Shown here: positions 40,490 through 49,264 of the stretch, in pieces
How positions within the stretch are numbered: the first letter of the stretch is position 1
Layout: every line of letters starts with the position of its first letter
Assembly: GCF_000526515.1 (NCBI RefSeq)
Contig: NZ_JAGF01000001.1
Coordinates: 1,240,001-1,304,000 of the forward strand
Source: Cellulomonas sp. KRMCY2
GTDB lineage: Bacteria; Actinomycetota; Actinomycetes; Actinomycetales; Cellulomonadaceae
Reading direction: 5' to 3'
DNA length: 64,000 nucleotides
Notes under the pieces: model-generated
The model's database searches: none
The model's input: only the letters and a program-made list of their open reading frames with translations
Told to the model about the DNA's origin: nothing
Program-made: the position numbers and the translations under genes

Positions 40490-43400
40490 TCAGGCGCGCA
40501 CGGTCAGGGTGCTGGAACCGTCCTGACGGCAGCGGACCTCGATGCGTTCGGCGATGGACTGCTTGAGCGCCTCGACGTGCGAGACGACGCCCACCACACG
40601 GCCCCCGTCGCGCAGCCGTCCGAGCTCGGCCAGCACGACGTCGAGCGTCTCGGCGTCCAGGGAGCCGAAGCCCTCGTCGACGAACAGCGTGCCCAGGTCG
40701 ATGCCACCGGCCTCGGCGGTGACGACGTCGGCGAGCCCGAGCGCCAGGCACAGCGACACGTAGAAGGTCTCGCCGCCGGACAACGTCCGGGGATCCCGCT
40801 CGGTCTCGGTCCGGTGGTCGAGCACCTTCATGGCCAGACCCGTCCTGCGGGTGCGGACGTCCTCGCGCTCGGTGCTGCGGACGAGCTCGTAGCGGCCGTC
40901 CGACATGGTCCCGAGCCGACCGTTCGCGGCGGCGACGACGTCCTCGAAGCGGCGCGTCAGCACGTAGGTGGCCAGCGTGAGCTGCTTGGCGTTGTCGCCA
41001 CCGCCGGCGGCAGCGAGGTTCGCCATCCGGGTCACCGGGCCGGCGTCGCACTGGGCGGCGTCGTGGTCGGCAAGGGCACGCTCGACCTCGCCGAGGGCGG
41101 CAGCCGATGCGACTGCCCGATGCCGTGACCGGGCTGCCGCACCTGCGGTCTGCGTCGCATCGGTCTCGGCCGCCCCGTACGCGTCCTGGACGGCGGCGAC
41201 GTCGATCCGGACGTCCTCGGGCAGCGCCGCGACCTCCGCCTCGGACAACCCTGCGGCGACGCGCGCCTGCGCGTGCTCGTGGTCGTCGATCGCGCGGTCG
41301 AGGTCGGCGAGCGCCGGGTCCGTCAGGTGCGCGACCCGGACGGCGCCGGCGTCGTCGAACCCGTTCTCCGCGAGCGCGACGGCCAGCTCCTCGGCGCGGC
41401 GCAGCTGGTGACTGCCGGCCTCCTCGAGGGCGCCGACCGCATCGGCCCAGGCGCTGACCAGGCCCACCCGCTCGTCGAGCGCCGCGACCCGGTCCTGGAC
41501 CGACGGAGCGCCGTCGCGCGCGGCGGCCACCTCCGCCTCGTCGCGCTCGACCTGGGCGTCCAGGCCCGCGAGCTGGGCCGCCTGCACCGCGAGCTCGGTA
41601 CCCGACGCGGCGATCCGGCCCTCGAGCTGCTCGGTCGCGAGGTCGAAGCCGGCGAGCGCGGCCTCGAGGTCGCGGTGTCGGGTTCCGGCCTGCAGCGCCG
41701 CAGCCACCGCCGTGCGGGCGGTGGCCAGCTCGGCGACGGCTCCGGCGACGTCCGTGCCCTGCGCTGCGGCACGGCGGGCCTCGAGGCGTTCGACCAGCGT
41801 CGTGAGCTGACCCGACGTCCTGGTGAGTGCGTCACCGGTCGCTGCACGCTGCCCCTCGGCCCGCTCGAGGTCCTCGACCGTGACGTGACCGGGCTCGAGG
41901 GCGGCCGGGCGCGGGTGCTCCACGGCGCCGCAGACCGCACACGGCTCGCCGGGCAGCAGCCGTGCGGCGAGCTCGCCGGCGATCCCCGCGATCCGCAGCT
42001 GCTGCAGCTCCGCCGAGCGCGCGACGGCGTCCTGCGCCTCCTGCGCCGCCACGGACACGGCGGTCCGGGCGTCGACCAGCCGGACGGTCAGCGCCTCGAC
42101 CTCCTGGGCAGCGGCGAGCCGGTCCTGGGCGGCGACGGTGCGCTGCTCGGCTACGGCGAGGCCCGCGGCGGCGCGGGCGTTCTCGTTCAGCTCGGCGACC
42201 AGGAGCGCGCGCTGCTCGGGACGCCCCGCGCGCTCCGAGCACGCACGATCGCGTTCGGCGGTGCGCTTCACCCACGCCGTCCGGGCCGCGCCGATCGTGG
42301 CCCGGCGAGCGACAAGACCCCGCTCGAGCTCGACCAGGCGGGTCAGGGTCCCGAGCACAGCCGTGCACCGGTCGCGCTCCACCGTCAGGGTCTTCCGCTG
42401 GACGCCGGGGTCGGTGAGCTCGTCGACGAGGTCCCGCACGGTCTGTGGTGCCCTGCCCTTGGCGCGCTCGACGGCGTGCGTCGCCGCGACCACCGCGGCG
42501 TCGGCCTGTGCGGCCCCGGTGACCAGGGGCAGGACGGACCGAGCCCGTCGTGCCGCGGACCGCCGGTCACGTCGGGACGCGTGGTCGGCGGCCGAGGCGG
42601 TCAGCCGGTCGAGCTCGGTGCGCAGGTCCGTACGCCGCCGGAGCGCCGCAGCCAGGGCCTTGGCAGCCTCGAGCGCCTGACCGGCGGCGGCCCGCCGGGC
42701 GGCGGCGGTCCCGGCCGAACGGTCCGCGTCGTCGGCCTCGCGGGCGATCGCCTCGGTGCGCACCCGGACCAGGGCGAGCAGGCCGTCGCCCGGGGCCGCG
42801 GGCGCCAGGTCGGCGGCCACCCGGACGGGTGCCGCGTCGTCCTCGTCGAGACCAGCTGCCCCGAGGTAGCCGGCGACCGCCCGGCCGACCGCCTGACGGG
42901 ACTCCTCGACCGAGCGTCCGGCCTCGGCCCGCATGCGCTCGAGCCGGACCTGCAGCTGCTCGTAGACCTCGGTGCCGAAGACCCTCTGGAGCAGGCCGCG
43001 CCGGTCCTCGGGGTTGGCCCGCAGGAAGCTCGCGAACTCCCCCTGCGGCAGGACGACGGTCTGGACGAACTGCGCGCGGTCCAGCCCGATGATCCGCTCC
43101 AGCTCGGGCGCGACCTCGTCGAGACGACTCGACAGGAGTTCGCCGTCGTCCGGCGCGTCCGGGCTGCCCAGCCGCCACAGGCGCACCGTCGACTGCTGCT
43201 TGGTCGTCCCCGTCCCGCGCTGCTTCGGCCGGTCGTACGCGGGTGTCCGGCGCACCCGGTAGACCCCGGAGCCGGACTCGAGGACGAGGTCGACGAAGGT
43301 CTCGTCGTCCGGCCGGGCGTGACCCGAGCGGAGCCGGTCCTCGCTCGCGTCCCTCGAGGCGACCTTGCCGTACAGCGCGAAGACGATCGCGTCGATGATC

Positions 43401-43528
43401 GTCGACTTGCCCGCGCCCGTCGGCCCCTCGAGCAGGAAGATGCCCGATGCCCCGAGCTCGGCGAAGTCGATCGTGTGCCGACCGGGGAACGGGCCGAGCG
43501 CCTGGAAGGTCATCGCGTGCAGGTGCAT
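40490..43528 (-). CDS. sbcC: SbcC, SMC-like ATPase subunit of the SbcCD exonuclease
   Basis: 1012 residues. N-terminal Walker A IFLLEGPTGAGKSTIIDA (about 30-47), long coiled-coil arms, a zinc hook CAVC at about residue 527-530 (LPGEPCAVCGAVEHPRPA), and the C-terminal ABC signature TLSGGETFYVSLCLALGLA with Walker B DLGTLFVDEGFGSLD. SbcC pairs with the SbcD nuclease to cut DNA ends, hairpins and protein-blocked ends. The ATG overlaps the sbcD stop by 1 bp. The coiled coil is Ala/Arg-rich as in other GC-rich Actinobacteria. Confidence 0.95.
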   Translation of the reverse strand: MHLHAMTFQALGPFPGRHTIDFAELGASGIFLLEGPTGAGKSTIIDAIVFALYGKVASRDASEDRLRSGHARPDDETFVDLVLESGSGVYRVRRTPAYDRPKQRGTGTTKQQSTVRLWRLGSPDAPDDGELLSSRLDEVAPELERIIGLDRAQFVQTVVLPQGEFASFLRANPEDRRGLLQRVFGTEVYEQLQVRLERMRAEAGRSVEESRQAVGRAVAGYLGAAGLDEDDAAPVRVAADLAPAAPGDGLLALVRVRTEAIAREADDADRSAGTAAARRAAAGQALEAAKALAAALRRRTDLRTELDRLTASAADHASRRDRRSAARRARSVLPLVTGAAQADAAVVAATHAVERAKGRAPQTVRDLVDELTDPGVQRKTLTVERDRCTAVLGTLTRLVELERGLVARRATIGAARTAWVKRTAERDRACSERAGRPEQRALLVAELNENARAAAGLAVAEQRTVAAQDRLAAAQEVEALTVRLVDARTAVSVAAQEAQDAVARSAELQQLRIAGIAGELAARLLPGEPCAVCGAVEHPRPAALEPGHVTVEDLERAEGQRAATGDALTRTSGQLTTLVERLEARRAAAQGTDVAGAVAELATARTAVAAALQAGTRHRDLEAALAGFDLATEQLEGRIAASGTELAVQAAQLAGLDAQVERDEAEVAAARDGAPSVQDRVAALDERVGLVSAWADAVGALEEAGSHQLRRAEELAVALAENGFDDAGAVRVAHLTDPALADLDRAIDDHEHAQARVAAGLSEAEVAALPEDVRIDVAAVQDAYGAAETDATQTAGAAARSRHRAVASAAALGEVERALADHDAAQCDAGPVTRMANLAAAGGGDNAKQLTLATYVLTRRFEDVVAAANGRLGTMSDGRYELVRSTEREDVRTRRTGLAMKVLDHRTETERDPRTLSGGETFYVSLCLALGLADVVTAEAGGIDLGTLFVDEGFGSLDAETLDVVLAELGRLRDGGRVVGVVSHVEALKQSIAERIEVRCRQDGSSTLTVRA

Positions 43529-44751
43529 CAGGCGCTCCGACCGGCGGCCAGCACGTGCTCGTAGGCGCGGCGCAGGACGTCCCGCTCCGCCTGGCTGGGC
43601 GGTGCGCCGGTGATGTGCTCGACGAACTCGGCAGTGACCTCGAGCGGGTCCCGGGCAGCGGTCACCGGCGCGGTCGGCGACGCGTCGGCCGCCCGGCCGG
43701 GGCGGTGCTCGACGACGAGCGCGTGCGGGAAGCGGGTCCGGACCCGCGCGTGCAGGTCCTGCGGTCGGGCGCCGTCGGTCACGACCACCCGCAGCCAGTC
43801 GCCGACGTGCGGCGCACCCGCGGCCCCGAGCAGGTCGTCGAGCGTCCCGGTGACCTCGGCGAGGCGGCGCGGGACGGGAGCCGGGACGAGCTCGACGTCG
43901 CGCGCCACACCGTTCGGACCGAGGTCGACCAGCACTGTCGCCTTGCGGTGGTGACGCTCGGAGAACGAGTAGGCCAGCGGCGACCCGGAGTACTGCAGCA
44001 CGGGAGACGCCTGCGCGGTCGAGTCGTCGGACCCCGGTGCGGCGGGGTACGCGAGCCGCTGCTGACCGTGCAGGTGGCCCAGGGCCACGTAGTCCACACC
44101 ACCGAACACCCCGGCGGGCACCGAGTCGACACCACCGACCCGGATGTCGCGCTCGGAGTCCGAGGTCTGACCACCCAGGACGAAGGCGTGCGCCATCACG
44201 ACGCTGCGCGGACGGGCCGACGACGTGGTGCCCCGCGCGGCCAGGTCGACCCGGACCCGCCGCATCGCCGCCGCCATCACCGCCTCGTGCGAGCGCGGCA
44301 GCAGCCCGTCCGGACCGGACCCGTCGGCGTCGGCCAGCTCGCCACGCGCCGCGTCCGGGTCGAGGTAGGGCAGGGCGTACACCAGGACCGGGCCGTCGTC
44401 GTCGGCCAGCTCGACCGGCCTGCCGACGTCCGCCACCCGGGTCTGCAGGTGCACGCCGGCCCGCATCAGCCCGGCCGCGAAGCCGAGCCGGATCGCGGAG
44501 TCGTGGTTGCCGGGCGTCACGACGACCGGGGCGATCTCGGACAGCCGGGCGAGCGCCGCGGCAAGGAGCTGGACCGCCTCGACCGGGGGGACGGCGCGGT
44601 CGTAGACGTCACCCGAGACCACCACGGCCCCGACGCGCTCGGCGCGCGCGACCTCGACCAGGTGGTCGAGGTAGGAGCTCTGGTGCGGGAGCAGATCCGT
44701 GCCGTGGAGCGTGCGACCGAGGTGCCAGTCGCTCGTGTGCAGGATCCGCAT
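43528..44751 (-). CDS. sbcD: SbcD, Mre11-like nuclease subunit
   Basis: 407 residues. The calcineurin-like phosphoesterase metal motifs are complete: MRILHTSDWHLGRTL (DxH), VVSGDVYDRAVP (GDxxD), VVVTPGNHDSAIRL (GNHD), VMAHAFVLGG (H) and VDYVALGHLHGQQ (GHxH). It is the Mn-dependent nuclease that forms a complex with SbcC. The ATG follows TAGCGT by six bases, again a leaderless-type start. Transcribed divergently from the S9 peptidase gene (251-bp gap). Confidence 0.95.
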   Translation of the reverse strand: MRILHTSDWHLGRTLHGTDLLPHQSSYLDHLVEVARAERVGAVVVSGDVYDRAVPPVEAVQLLAAALARLSEIAPVVVTPGNHDSAIRLGFAAGLMRAGVHLQTRVADVGRPVELADDDGPVLVYALPYLDPDAARGELADADGSGPDGLLPRSHEAVMAAAMRRVRVDLAARGTTSSARPRSVVMAHAFVLGGQTSDSERDIRVGGVDSVPAGVFGGVDYVALGHLHGQQRLAYPAAPGSDDSTAQASPVLQYSGSPLAYSFSERHHRKATVLVDLGPNGVARDVELVPAPVPRRLAEVTGTLDDLLGAAGAPHVGDWLRVVVTDGARPQDLHARVRTRFPHALVVEHRPGRAADASPTAPVTAARDPLEVTAEFVEHITGAPPSQAERDVLRRAYEHVLAAGRSA

Positions 44752-44757
44752 GCCTCG

Positions 44758-44763
44758 ACGCTA
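44758..44763 (-). promoter_or_regulatory. Leaderless-type -10 box for sbcDC
   Basis: TAGCGT on the minus strand lies exactly six bases from the ATG at 44751. No ribosome site is present. Confidence 0.5.
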
Positions 44764-45002
44764 ACCCGCCCTTCCGACACGTCCGCGGGACCGACACACC
44801 GCGCGGCCCGGCGGTGTCCGTACGGCGGCGGGCGCGCCCAGGTGGCAAGATCCGGGGTGAGATCTGCCGCGGGTGGCTATCCCCGGTGACGCGTCAGCCG
44901 ATGTACACAGCGCCGCCTCACCCGAGTGCGCCGTGCCCCGATGTCACGGAGCCCCCGAGGCAGGCGACCCGCGCCGCGCACCGCCAGCACAGGAGGAACC
45001 AG

Positions 45003-47189
45003 ATGCAGCCGACCCACGAGACCGGTCCCGGGCTCCGACTCGTCCAGGACACCGACTCTGCGGGTCAGGAGGCCTATCCGACGCTGACCACGGCATTCCA
45101 CGACCTCGACGAGTACATCGCCCTGCCGCGGATGTCCGGCCTCGTGCTCTCACCGGACGGGTCACGGCTCGTCACCCAGGTCGCCACCGTCAACCATGAC
45201 GCGACGAAGCTGCACACGGCCCTGTGGGAGGTGTACCCGACCCGCGCGAAGCCCGCACGACGGCTGACCCGGAGCGCCCAGGGTGAGACCGGTGCCGCGT
45301 TCACGCCCGACGGCGACCTCCTGTTCACCTCGTCGCGGCCCAACGCGGACGCGACGGACGACGCCGAGAAGGCGCTCGACAAGCCCGCCCTGTGGGTCCT
45401 GCCCGCCGGTGGCGGTGAAGCCCGCATCGTGGCGACCCGGCCGGGTGGGGTGACCGGGGTACGCACGGCGCGCTCGTCGGCGGCCGTCGTCTTCGCGACG
45501 TCGATGCTGCCCGGCGCCTCGGACGGCGACGAGGACGAGAAGCTGCGCACGCTGCGCAAGGACAAGAAGGTCGCGGCGATCCTGCACGACGGGTACCCGG
45601 TGCGGTACTGGGACCACGACCTGGGCCCGGACGTCACGCACCTGCTCGGCTGGCACTTCAAGGTCGGCGACGACGTGGCCCGGTCGGTCGAGGTCGCGAG
45701 CCAGAGCATCGAGCACCTCAAGGTGCGCGACCTGACGCCGACGCCCGGCCACTCGCTCAGCGAGGCCGAGTACGACTTCAGCCCGAACGGCACCTTCGTC
45801 GTCTCCACCTGGCGCATGCCGCAGGCCAACGGCGAGTACCGCACCGTCCTGGTGCGGATCGACGTCGACAGCCGCCAGCGCACCACGATCGTCGACGACC
45901 CGGACGCCGACCTCGGCTCGCCGGTCATCTCGCCGGACGGCAGCGCGGTCGCCTACGTCCGCAGCTCGATCAGCGACACGGAGACGGCGACGCACCAGAC
46001 GCTGCACCTGCTCGCGCTGGACGAGGGCGCCGTGCCGCAGCAGCTCGTCGCGCACTGGGACCGCTGGACGACCTGCCACCAGTGGCTGCCGGACGGCTCC
46101 GGCCTGCTCGTCACCGCCGACCAGGACGGCCGCGCCCCGGTCTTCGCGGTCGACATCGCAGCCGACACGGTCATCCAGCTGACGAACGACGACTACGCCT
46201 ACTCCGACCTGCAGGTCGCCCCGGACGCGAGCGTCGTCTACGCCCTGCGTGCCTCCTACCTCGCGCCGGCGCACCCGGTCCGGATCCACCTGGTCGCGGA
46301 CGAGAACCGGATGCCGGGCACGGTCACCGTGCTGCGCTCCCCGTCGCCGCCGCCCACCCTGCCGGGCACGCTCACCGAGGTCCGCACGACGATCGGCGAG
46401 GGCGACGAGGCGATCGAGGTCCGCGGCTGGCTCGCCCTGCCGGACTCGAGCTCGCCCGAGAGCCCCGCGCCGCTGCTGCTCTGGATCCACGGCGGCCCGC
46501 TCGGCTCGTGGAACACCTGGTCGTGGCGCTGGAACCCGTGGCTGATGGTCGCCAAGGGCTACGCCGTCCTGCTGCCCGACCCGGCGCTGTCGACCGGCTA
46601 CGGCCAGAGCTTCGTCCAGCGCGGCTGGGGCCGATGGGGCGCCGAGCCCTACACCGACCTGATGGCGATCACCGACGCGACGGTGGCCCGTCCGGACATC
46701 GACGCGACGCGCACAGCCGCGATGGGCGGATCGTTCGGCGGCTACATGGCCAACTGGGTCGCCGGCCAGACCGACCGCTTCAAGGCGATCGTCACGCACG
46801 CCGGCCTGTGGGCCCTCGACCAGTTCGGCCCGACGACGGACGTCGCCTTCTACTGGGCGCGCGAGATGAGCGCCGAGATGGCGGAGACGTACTCGCCGCA
46901 CCGCAACGTCGGACGGATCCGCACCCCGATGCTCGTGGTGCACGGCGACAAGGACTACCGCGTCCCGGTCGGCGAGGGCCTGCGGCTCTGGTACGAGCTG
47001 CTGTCGGCGTCCGGGCTCCCCGCAGGGGACGACGGGAAGTCGGCCCACCGCTTCCTGTACTTCCCGGACGAGAACCACTGGATCCTGACCCCGCAGCACG
47101 CGAAGGTCTGGTACCAGGTCGCGCTCGGGTTCCTCGGCGAGCACGTGCTCGACCACGGTGCCCCGCTGCGTCCCGAGACGCTCGGCTGA
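45003..47189 (+). CDS. S9-family prolyl oligopeptidase-like peptidase
   Basis: 728 residues from the ATG at 45003 (AGGAGGA upstream). An N-terminal beta-propeller (about 40-430; repeats such as GLVLSPDGSRLVTQV, FTPDGDLLFTSSRP, VISPDGSAVAYVRSS) precedes the alpha/beta hydrolase. Catalytic Ser is in AAMGGSFGGYMANW (about 577), Asp in LVVHGDKDYRVPV (about 649), His in FPDENHWIL (about 691). The enzyme cleaves short peptides after defined residues, usually in the cytosol; no signal peptide is seen. A long in-frame upstream extension lacks coding character. A hairpin terminator follows. Confidence 0.93.
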   Translation: MQPTHETGPGLRLVQDTDSAGQEAYPTLTTAFHDLDEYIALPRMSGLVLSPDGSRLVTQVATVNHDATKLHTALWEVYPTRAKPARRLTRSAQGETGAAFTPDGDLLFTSSRPNADATDDAEKALDKPALWVLPAGGGEARIVATRPGGVTGVRTARSSAAVVFATSMLPGASDGDEDEKLRTLRKDKKVAAILHDGYPVRYWDHDLGPDVTHLLGWHFKVGDDVARSVEVASQSIEHLKVRDLTPTPGHSLSEAEYDFSPNGTFVVSTWRMPQANGEYRTVLVRIDVDSRQRTTIVDDPDADLGSPVISPDGSAVAYVRSSISDTETATHQTLHLLALDEGAVPQQLVAHWDRWTTCHQWLPDGSGLLVTADQDGRAPVFAVDIAADTVIQLTNDDYAYSDLQVAPDASVVYALRASYLAPAHPVRIHLVADENRMPGTVTVLRSPSPPPTLPGTLTEVRTTIGEGDEAIEVRGWLALPDSSSPESPAPLLLWIHGGPLGSWNTWSWRWNPWLMVAKGYAVLLPDPALSTGYGQSFVQRGWGRWGAEPYTDLMAITDATVARPDIDATRTAAMGGSFGGYMANWVAGQTDRFKAIVTHAGLWALDQFGPTTDVAFYWAREMSAEMAETYSPHRNVGRIRTPMLVVHGDKDYRVPVGEGLRLWYELLSASGLPAGDDGKSAHRFLYFPDENHWILTPQHAKVWYQVALGFLGEHVLDHGAPLRPETLG

Positions 47190-47208
47190 CCCGACCTCGC
47201 CGACCCGA

Positions 47209-47244
47209 CCTCGAGCCGTGGACCCACCGGCCCACGGCTCGAGG
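47209..47244 (+). terminator. Hairpin terminator after the S9 peptidase gene
   Basis: CCTCGAGCCGTGG (47209-47221) pairs perfectly with CCACGGCTCGAGG (47232-47244), a 13-bp stem with a ten-base loop, 20 bp after the stop. No T-run follows, as is common in Actinobacteria. Confidence 0.7.
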
Positions 47245-47289
47245 GGTCGGCCCGGTGACCGGGCGGCGATCGGAGCCTCCGTGCGCAGG

Positions 47290-47301
47290 TAGCCTGACGC
47301 C
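47290..47301 (+). promoter_or_regulatory. Leaderless-type -10 box for the copper operon
   Basis: TAGCCT (47290-47295) lies six bases before the GTG at 47302; no ribosome site or -35 is apparent. Confidence 0.5.
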
Positions 47302-47916
47302 GTGCGCACCTGCGAGGGCCGCGGTCTGCTCGTCGCGCGCGCTCTCATCACCGGCTCGACAGTGCTCGGCCTGGCCGTCGGTGCGCACGTCGTCGGCGGC
47401 GGGGAGCCGCCGTCGGGCCCCGCGGTCGGGGTCCTCGCGGTGTTCGTCCTGGTCGCATCGAGCCTGCTCGCACGCCACCGCCTCCGGCTCCTGACGCTCG
47501 TCCCCGCGCTGGCCGTGATCGAGACCGCCCTGCACGGCGTCCTGAGCGTGCTGCCCACCGCGGCCGAGCTTGCCGGCGGGCAGCAGCCCGGCCATCAGCA
47601 CGGTGCCACCCTCTCCGCGCCCTTGCCGGTCGTCGCGGAGCACGTCCACGCAGGGACCTCCCCGGCGATGCTGGGCAGCCACCTGGTAGCGACCGTCGTC
47701 ACCGCCGTCCTGCTGATCGGCGCGGATCGAGCGGCCCGGACGACCGCCCATCTCCTGAGCACGGCCCTTCCCCTGCTGCTGGCCCGTCCGGCAGCGCCGA
47801 CCATGACGCGGGTGCGGCTCCGCACGCACGCCGCCGCCCCGCTCGTGCGCGCGAGCGCAGGCGGTTGCCGGTCCCACCGGCGCCGCGGACCACCGCTGCT
47901 CCCCGCCACCGCCTGA
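47302..47916 (+). CDS. Membrane protein of the copper/DyP operon
   Basis: 204 residues, GTG start. About four membrane segments (VARALITGSTVLGLAVGAHVV; VGVLAVFVLVASSLLA; LLTLVPALAVIETALHGVL; LGSHLVATVVTAVLLIG). Two loops are His-rich: GQQPGHQHGA and VVAEHVHAGTSPAML, candidate metal ligands. The end is basic. No recognised family. It precedes CopC, PCuAC and DyP genes, so a role in copper transport or sensing is inferred. 122 bp separate it from copC. Confidence 0.6.
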   Translation: MRTCEGRGLLVARALITGSTVLGLAVGAHVVGGGEPPSGPAVGVLAVFVLVASSLLARHRLRLLTLVPALAVIETALHGVLSVLPTAAELAGGQQPGHQHGATLSAPLPVVAEHVHAGTSPAMLGSHLVATVVTAVLLIGADRAARTTAHLLSTALPLLLARPAAPTMTRVRLRTHAAAPLVRASAGGCRSHRRRGPPLLPATA

Positions 47917-48038
47917 GCAGCCTCGTCCTGTCGTCCTCTCGGTGCGGTGGTCCCGCCATCGCCTGCTCCGTCGCGCCCGTCCAGGATCAGGCGCGTCCCG
48001 TCCGAGAGACGACCGAGAGACGACCGAGAGACACCGCC

Positions 48039-48617
48039 ATGCCCCACGCCCGTACGCCCTTCCGGGTCGTCGTGACCGCTCTGGCCGCCGTCGCACTGAT
48101 CGGTACGAATGCGCTCGCCGCGCCGGCCGCGGCCCACGACCAGCTCGTCGAGACCTCGCCCGAGGAGGGCGAGATCGTCGACGTCGTGCCCGCGGAGGTG
48201 ATGCTCCGCTTCACCCAGCCGGTGATCGACCTCTCGGCCCGGATCCTGGTCCGGGACTCCGCCGACACGGTGGTCCTGGACGTCGAGGCGGACGTGGACG
48301 AGGACGTCATCACGGCGCCGCTGCCGGCGGACCTCGCCGACGGCACCTACACGGTCTCCTGGCGCGTGGTCTCCGCCGACGGTCACCCGATCCAGGGTGC
48401 CTTCGACTTCCACGTCCGCGAACCCAGCGCACCGAGCACCGGTCCGGCACCGACCCCGCCGACGGCGACCGCCGGACCTGCTGACGGCGAGCCCGCCGGC
48501 GGGCCGACCGGCGACCGTCTGCTCCGGTCGGCCGTCCTGGCCGTCGGCGTCGGCGTCGGCGTCGGAGCAGCCGTCGTCCTCGGGCTGATCCTGCGCCGCC
48601 GTCGGACGCAGCCATGA
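48039..48617 (+). CDS. copC: CopC-domain copper-binding protein
   Basis: 192 residues from ATG 48039. Signal peptide VVTALAAVALIGTNALAAPAAA ends just before the mature N-terminal His (AAHDQLVETSPEEG), the hallmark first copper ligand of CopC. PAEVMLRFTQPVIDLSARI and YTVSWRVVSADGHPIQGAF follow, with DGHP holding the second His. A Pro/Thr linker and a C-terminal membrane helix (VLAVGVGVGVGAAVVLGLIL) anchor it outside the cell. CopC binds Cu(II). An 11-bp CCGAGAGACGA repeat (about 48002-48030) lies just before the start. Confidence 0.92.
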   Translation: MPHARTPFRVVVTALAAVALIGTNALAAPAAAHDQLVETSPEEGEIVDVVPAEVMLRFTQPVIDLSARILVRDSADTVVLDVEADVDEDVITAPLPADLADGTYTVSWRVVSADGHPIQGAFDFHVREPSAPSTGPAPTPPTATAGPADGEPAGGPTGDRLLRSAVLAVGVGVGVGAAVVLGLILRRRRTQP

Positions 48618-48658
48618 CCTGCCCCCGCACCGCACGTCCTCAGACTCCAAGGAGCACC

Positions 48659-49264
48659 ATGCTCGCCATCCGCACCGCCGCCCGCACCGCCACCCGGCGG
48701 ACCCGCCTCGCGATCCCTGCCCTCGTCACCAGCCTGCTGCTCGCCCTGGCCTCCTGCACGACCTCCGCCACAACCACTGACTCCGCCACGACCGCTGCGC
48801 CGGACGGCGCGGCGATGGCCGTCACCGTCACCGACCCCTGGGTGAAGGCCGTCGACGGGGGGATGACCGGCGTCTTCGGGACCTTGACGAACGAGTCCGA
48901 CGCCGAGATCCGGATCGTGTCGGCCGAGTCGCCGGTCTCGCCGGTCGCCGAGCTGCACGAGGTCACCGCCGACGAGGCCGGTGAGATGGTCATGCAGCCG
49001 AAGGAGGGTGGCTTCGTGCTGGCCGCCGGCGGAACGCACGAGCTCGTGCCCGGCGGCGACCACATCATGCTGATGGACGTCGGCGACCCCCTCGAGCCCG
49101 GCGAGGAGATCACCGTGACCCTCACCGCGCAGGACGGCTCGTCGGTGACCTTCACCGCACCGGCACGCTCCTACACCGGCGCGAACGAGACCTACCAGGG
49201 TGGCGACACCGAGGGTGGCATGGGCGAGGGCCACACGGGCACCCCCGAGCCGACGGACTCATGA
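48659..49264 (+). CDS. PCuAC-type copper chaperone, lipoprotein
   Basis: 201 residues from ATG 48659, favoured because AAGGAG lies seven bases upstream; an ATG at 48614 overlapping copC is the alternative. N-terminal signal then lipobox LALASC (Cys near 33). DPWVKAVDGGMTGVFGTLTN and the H-x(n)-M pattern ELHEVTADEAGEMVMQPKEGGF and GGDHIMLMDV give the PCuAC copper site (His and Met ligands). The C-terminal tail is Gly/Glu rich. The protein should carry Cu(I) at the outer face of the membrane. The next gene overlaps by 4 bp. Confidence 0.9.
   Translation: MLAIRTAARTATRRTRLAIPALVTSLLLALASCTTSATTTDSATTAAPDGAAMAVTVTDPWVKAVDGGMTGVFGTLTNESDAEIRIVSAESPVSPVAELHEVTADEAGEMVMQPKEGGFVLAAGGTHELVPGGDHIMLMDVGDPLEPGEEITVTLTAQDGSSVTFTAPARSYTGANETYQGGDTEGGMGEGHTGTPEPTDS

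Noticed and set aside
44037-45002. N-terminal extension of the S9 peptidase frame by more than 300 codons
   Set aside because: It runs antisense to sbcD, lacks a domain, and a strong AGGAGGA site precedes the ATG at 45003.
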